From Gammaproteobacteria bacterium (lineage in GTDB: Bacteria > Pseudomonadota > Gammaproteobacteria > Steroidobacterales > XN24): 34,634 bases of DNA. Location: assembly GCA_024640085.1 (NCBI GenBank), contig JAHEFR010000026.1:2118-36751 (forward strand). The letters run 5' to 3'. The notes under the pieces are model-generated. The model made no database searches. It worked only from the letters and a program-made list of their open reading frames with translations, and had not been told where the DNA came from. Positions 31,698 through 34,634 of the stretch are shown one piece after another (positions within the stretch are counted from its first letter, which is position 1; every line of letters begins with the position of its first letter). Position numbers and translations under genes: made by a program.

Positions 31698-34394
31698 TCA
31701 GAGTTTCAGCGTCAGGACCACCAGTTCCGGATCGTCCCGGGACACCTCCTGCTTGAACCCAAGTCGCTCTGCGAGAACCAGCATGTTGCGGTTCTCGCGC
31801 AGGACGATCCCGTCCATGGTCTCGAGGCGGCGGTCCCGGGCAACGTCTATAAGACTCTGGAGCAGACGCGTGGCGATACCGCGGCGCTGCCATTCGTCGC
31901 CGACGACAATGGCAAATTCACAGCCGCGGCCATCCGGATAGGTCACATACCTGGCGACGCCTATCTGCCTGTCGCCTTCCTCCGCGTGGACAATGGCGAC
32001 CAGGGCCATCTCCCGGTCATAGTCGATCTGGGTGAAGCGCGACAGCATCTGGGGCGTGATCTCGTTGACCACGTACATGAATCTCAGGTAGCGGGACCGC
32101 TCTGACAGACCGTTGACGAACTCCCTTTCCATGACGGCGTCCTCGGGTCTGATCGGTCGTATGGTCCAGCGCAGCCCGTCGGCCATCTCCAGGTCCTGCA
32201 CCAGCGTGCTCGGATAGGGGTGGATGGCCATGTGGGAATATTCACGCGCCCCGGACGGGACCCGCCGGACCCGTATCCTCGCGTCCACCGCCATCGCACC
32301 CTTCTCGTCGACAATCAGGGGATTGATGTCCATCTCGGTCAGGGCCGGAAGCTCGCAGACCATCTCGGACACTCTCAGGATTACATCCTCCAGCGCCTTC
32401 ATGCTGGCAGCCGGCTTGCCGCGGAACGGGGCCAGGTAACCGGCCGCTCGACTCCGGGCGATCATCCGTTTCACCAGGTAGCGGTTCAGCGGCGGCAGGG
32501 CAATGGACCGGTCGCGGATCACCTCGACCATGGTGCCGCCCAGGCCGACACTGATCACCGGACCGAAAACGGGATCGTTGAGCACGCCCACCATCAGCTC
32601 GCGCCCGGCCGGCGGTTTCCACATGGGCTCCAGCATAACGCCGTCGATATGCGCATCGGGCCTTGCCACCCGCACAGACTCGTGCATCGATCGCCACGCC
32701 TCGCGTACGTCGTGGCCGCTGTTCAGTCCAAGGCATACGCCGTTCACGTCGGTCTTGTGGGTGATGTCCCGGGACCGGACTTTCATGGCTACCGGAAAGC
32801 CGATCTCCTGGGCGATGGCGATCGCGTCAGTGAGTTCCCTGGCCGGCGTGCTCGGCAAGATCGGGATATCGAAAGCGGCGAGGACGGCCTTCGACTCGAC
32901 TGCGTCCAGCATCTCGCGCTTGTCCGACAGGGCGGCGTCGACAATCATCTGGACATTCTCAAGGTCTGGTCGTTGCTGCCGGCTAAGGGGCTCCGGCACC
33001 TGTAGCAGGAGTTCCTGGTTGGCCTGGTAGGCGGCTGCTGCGGCGAAGGCGTCCACCGCGCCCTCGGGAGTCGAGTAGGTCGGCACCTTTCGATCGAGGA
33101 ACAGCTTGCGGCTGCTCGCCATGGTCTTTTCGCCCATCCAGCAGGCGAGAACCGGCTTGGTCTCACCGTCGGCGATATCGGCGACCCGGGATGCCACCGC
33201 CTCGGGGTCCGAAATGGACTGAGGGACGAGGATCGCAAGCGCCGCATCTACCCCCTTGTCCGCCAGGCAGGTACCGAGGGCAGTCGTGAATCGTTCGGGC
33301 GTGGCGTCTCCCAGCACGTCGACCGGATTGTCGCCGGACCATGCCGCCGGCAGGTTCTCGTCCAGGCGGGCGCGGGTCTCGCTGGACAGGCTCGCCAGAT
33401 CCAGACCGAGGTCCGCAAGGCGATCGGCGGCGATGACTCCGGGGCCGCCCCCGTTGGTCACGATGGCGAGACGCGGCCCGCCGGTCCTGACCCCGGAGTG
33501 CAAGGTGGCCGCGGCTGCGAAAAACTGGTTGTATCGCCTCGCACGTACCACGCCCGCCCGTCGGATCGCGGCTTCGAAAACCTCGTCCGAACCCACCAGT
33601 GCGCCGGTATGGGATGCGGCAGCCTTGCTACCCTGGGAATGCCGGCCCGCTTTCATGATAACCACCGGCTTGGCTCTCGATGCGGCGCGCAATGCGCTCA
33701 TGAACCGCCGGGAATCGTGGAGGCCTTCCAGGTAAAGCATGATCGCCTCGGTGCGATAGTCGAGGATCAGGTAGTCGAGGATCTCGCCGAAGTCCACGTC
33801 GGCCGCGATACCGGAAGAAATCACGCAGGAGAAACCGATCCCCCGCGGCTTGGCCCAATCGAGGATGGCTGTACACAGGGCGCCGGACTGGGATACGAGG
33901 GCGATACGGCCCTTGTTCGCCATGCAGTGGCTGAAGGTCGCGTTGAGGCCCAGGTCCGGGCGCATGATCCCCAGGCAATTTGGGCCGAGGAACCGGATTC
34001 CGTGACGCCGGGCGACGCGGAGCACCGATCGCTCCAGGGCGCGGCCGGACGCCCCTGCCTCGCGGAATCCCGCAGAGATGATGATTGCGGTTTCGATCCC
34101 GCATTCGCCGCATTCCTCGAGCACCCCGGCTACCGCCCGGGCGGGGGTGACGATCACGGCCAGATCGACATCCTTGCCGATGCTGCGGATATCTGGGAAA
34201 CAACGTCTGCCACGTAGCTTCTTATATTTTGGATTGACCGGATAGACGCGCCCCTTGAACCTGGCGCCGAGCAGGTTCCGAAGCACCGCAGCACCCGGAG
34301 AGCCCTCCCGCTCGCTGGCGCCGATCACCGCCACTGAGCGGGGCTCGAACAACTTGCCGATGTCAAGGCCGAATCCCTTTGTGCCCAGTGTCAT
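31698..34394 (-). CDS. Pat/PatZ-type protein: acyl-CoA ligase (ADP-forming) domains plus C-terminal GNAT acetyltransferase
   Basis: This 898-residue protein has a CoA-binding domain (about 10-140; VAVIGASEREGSPG). A succinyl-CoA-ligase-like region follows, with RIALVSQSGAL and the phosphohistidine-type motif SHTG at S261-H262. An ATP-grasp domain comes next (about 470-690; FPVAMKVRSRDITHKTD). A C-terminal GNAT domain runs from about 730 to 898, with acetyl-CoA-binding DEWQRRGIATRLLQ. Homologues acetylate lysines of metabolic enzymes such as acetyl-CoA synthetase. Whether the ligase half is active here is open, though the His is present. The last gene in the window, divergent from this one, encodes a deacetylase-like protein, suggesting a writer/eraser pair. 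Confidence 0.92.
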   Translation of the reverse strand: MTLGTKGFGLDIGKLFEPRSVAVIGASEREGSPGAAVLRNLLGARFKGRVYPVNPKYKKLRGRRCFPDIRSIGKDVDLAVIVTPARAVAGVLEECGECGIETAIIISAGFREAGASGRALERSVLRVARRHGIRFLGPNCLGIMRPDLGLNATFSHCMANKGRIALVSQSGALCTAILDWAKPRGIGFSCVISSGIAADVDFGEILDYLILDYRTEAIMLYLEGLHDSRRFMSALRAASRAKPVVIMKAGRHSQGSKAAASHTGALVGSDEVFEAAIRRAGVVRARRYNQFFAAAATLHSGVRTGGPRLAIVTNGGGPGVIAADRLADLGLDLASLSSETRARLDENLPAAWSGDNPVDVLGDATPERFTTALGTCLADKGVDAALAILVPQSISDPEAVASRVADIADGETKPVLACWMGEKTMASSRKLFLDRKVPTYSTPEGAVDAFAAAAAYQANQELLLQVPEPLSRQQRPDLENVQMIVDAALSDKREMLDAVESKAVLAAFDIPILPSTPARELTDAIAIAQEIGFPVAMKVRSRDITHKTDVNGVCLGLNSGHDVREAWRSMHESVRVARPDAHIDGVMLEPMWKPPAGRELMVGVLNDPVFGPVISVGLGGTMVEVIRDRSIALPPLNRYLVKRMIARSRAAGYLAPFRGKPAASMKALEDVILRVSEMVCELPALTEMDINPLIVDEKGAMAVDARIRVRRVPSGAREYSHMAIHPYPSTLVQDLEMADGLRWTIRPIRPEDAVMEREFVNGLSERSRYLRFMYVVNEITPQMLSRFTQIDYDREMALVAIVHAEEGDRQIGVARYVTYPDGRGCEFAIVVGDEWQRRGIATRLLQSLIDVARDRRLETMDGIVLRENRNMLVLAERLGFKQEVSRDDPELVVLTLKL

Positions 34395-34474
34395 ACGCTT
34401 TTCCGCGAAATGGTGTCAGGACTGCCCAGTATGCCAGTAGACTGTGACAATTTATGTGCAACGGAGGTTGTAGC

Positions 34475-34634
34475 GTGGCCACCGCCTACATCACGCACCC
34501 GGTGTTTCTCGAGCACAAGATGTCGGAGGGCCATCCGGACAGCCCCCGGCGACTGACCGCCATCGAGGATCGGCTGCAGGCCGACGGCCTGATGGATCTT
34601 CTCAACTATTTCGAGGCGCCTCTGGCGAGCCGCG
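34475..34634 (+). CDS. histone deacetylase/AcuC superfamily protein (partial, N-terminus)
   Basis: The first 53 residues are visible: a GTG-started protein reading TAYITHPVFLEHKMSEGHP, then DSPRRLTAIEDRL and GLMDLLNYFEAPLAS. This is the N-terminal HDAC-family pattern (H-P...H....HPE-P-RL). The GTG at 34475 has GGAGG at 34463-34467, 7 nt upstream; an in-frame ATG at 34454 has no such site. Members remove acetyl or related groups from proteins or small molecules. The rest lies beyond the window. It is divergent from the Pat-type gene with an 80-bp gap. Confidence 0.85.
   Translation, partial: MATAYITHPVFLEHKMSEGHPDSPRRLTAIEDRLQADGLMDLLNYFEAPLASR

Overview
The window is a high-GC, densely packed bacterial segment of Gram-negative type, with lipoboxes, Tat signals, an RND tripartite pump and a sigma-54 activator. 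The gene set fits a respiratory gammaproteobacterium, perhaps of the purple-sulfur or Ectothiorhodospira type. That placement is inferred from gene content and base composition; no rRNA or tRNA is present to anchor it.

Layout. (1) 1-4828, minus strand: an RND efflux operon (adaptor, permease, start of the outer-membrane factor; the last is cut by the window edge). (2) 5034-16733, minus strand: a molybdenum/tungsten-formate block. In transcription order it holds tungstate ABC transporter genes (tupB, tupC, tupA), the cofactor genes mobA, moeA and moaB, a BNR beta-propeller gene, a yqeC-like gene, a moaD-like gene, and a cytosolic NAD-linked formate dehydrogenase (fused NuoE/NuoF-like diaphorase plus large molybdo-subunit). 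(3) 17064-18464, plus strand: a divergent sigma-54 enhancer-binding regulator, then a small DUF6494 gene. (4) 18728-19681, minus strand: a regulator joining an excisionase-type HTH to a periplasmic-binding-protein-like domain. (5) 19981-28817, plus strand: a membrane-linked, Tat-exported formate dehydrogenase locus (DUF3305, DUF3306, multi-cluster Fe-S protein, TorD-type chaperone, small Tat protein, FdhA, FdhB, small lipoprotein, FdhC). (6) 28890-34634: an ankyrin-repeat protein, a variant Rieske protein, a YgbA/NO-linked small protein, a DUF2799 lipoprotein, a Pat-type acyl-CoA ligase/acetyltransferase, and the start of a histone-deacetylase-like gene.

How it fits together. The transporter brings in tungstate (or molybdate), and MobA, MoeA and MoaB take part in building the pterin cofactor. 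Two formate dehydrogenases of different cellular location use it: one couples formate to NAD(H) in the cytosol, the other oxidises formate in the periplasm and feeds quinones through cytochrome b. Both have Cys, not Sec, at the active site.

The most interesting signal is regulatory. A near-consensus sigma-54 promoter (16840-16856, minus) faces tupB. A perfect 17-bp dyad (16961-16977) lies about 140 bp upstream of the predicted start, between that promoter and the divergent enhancer-binding protein gene. A closely related dyad (22727-22743) lies in front of the exported formate dehydrogenase genes. This suggests one regulator ties metal uptake to formate respiration.
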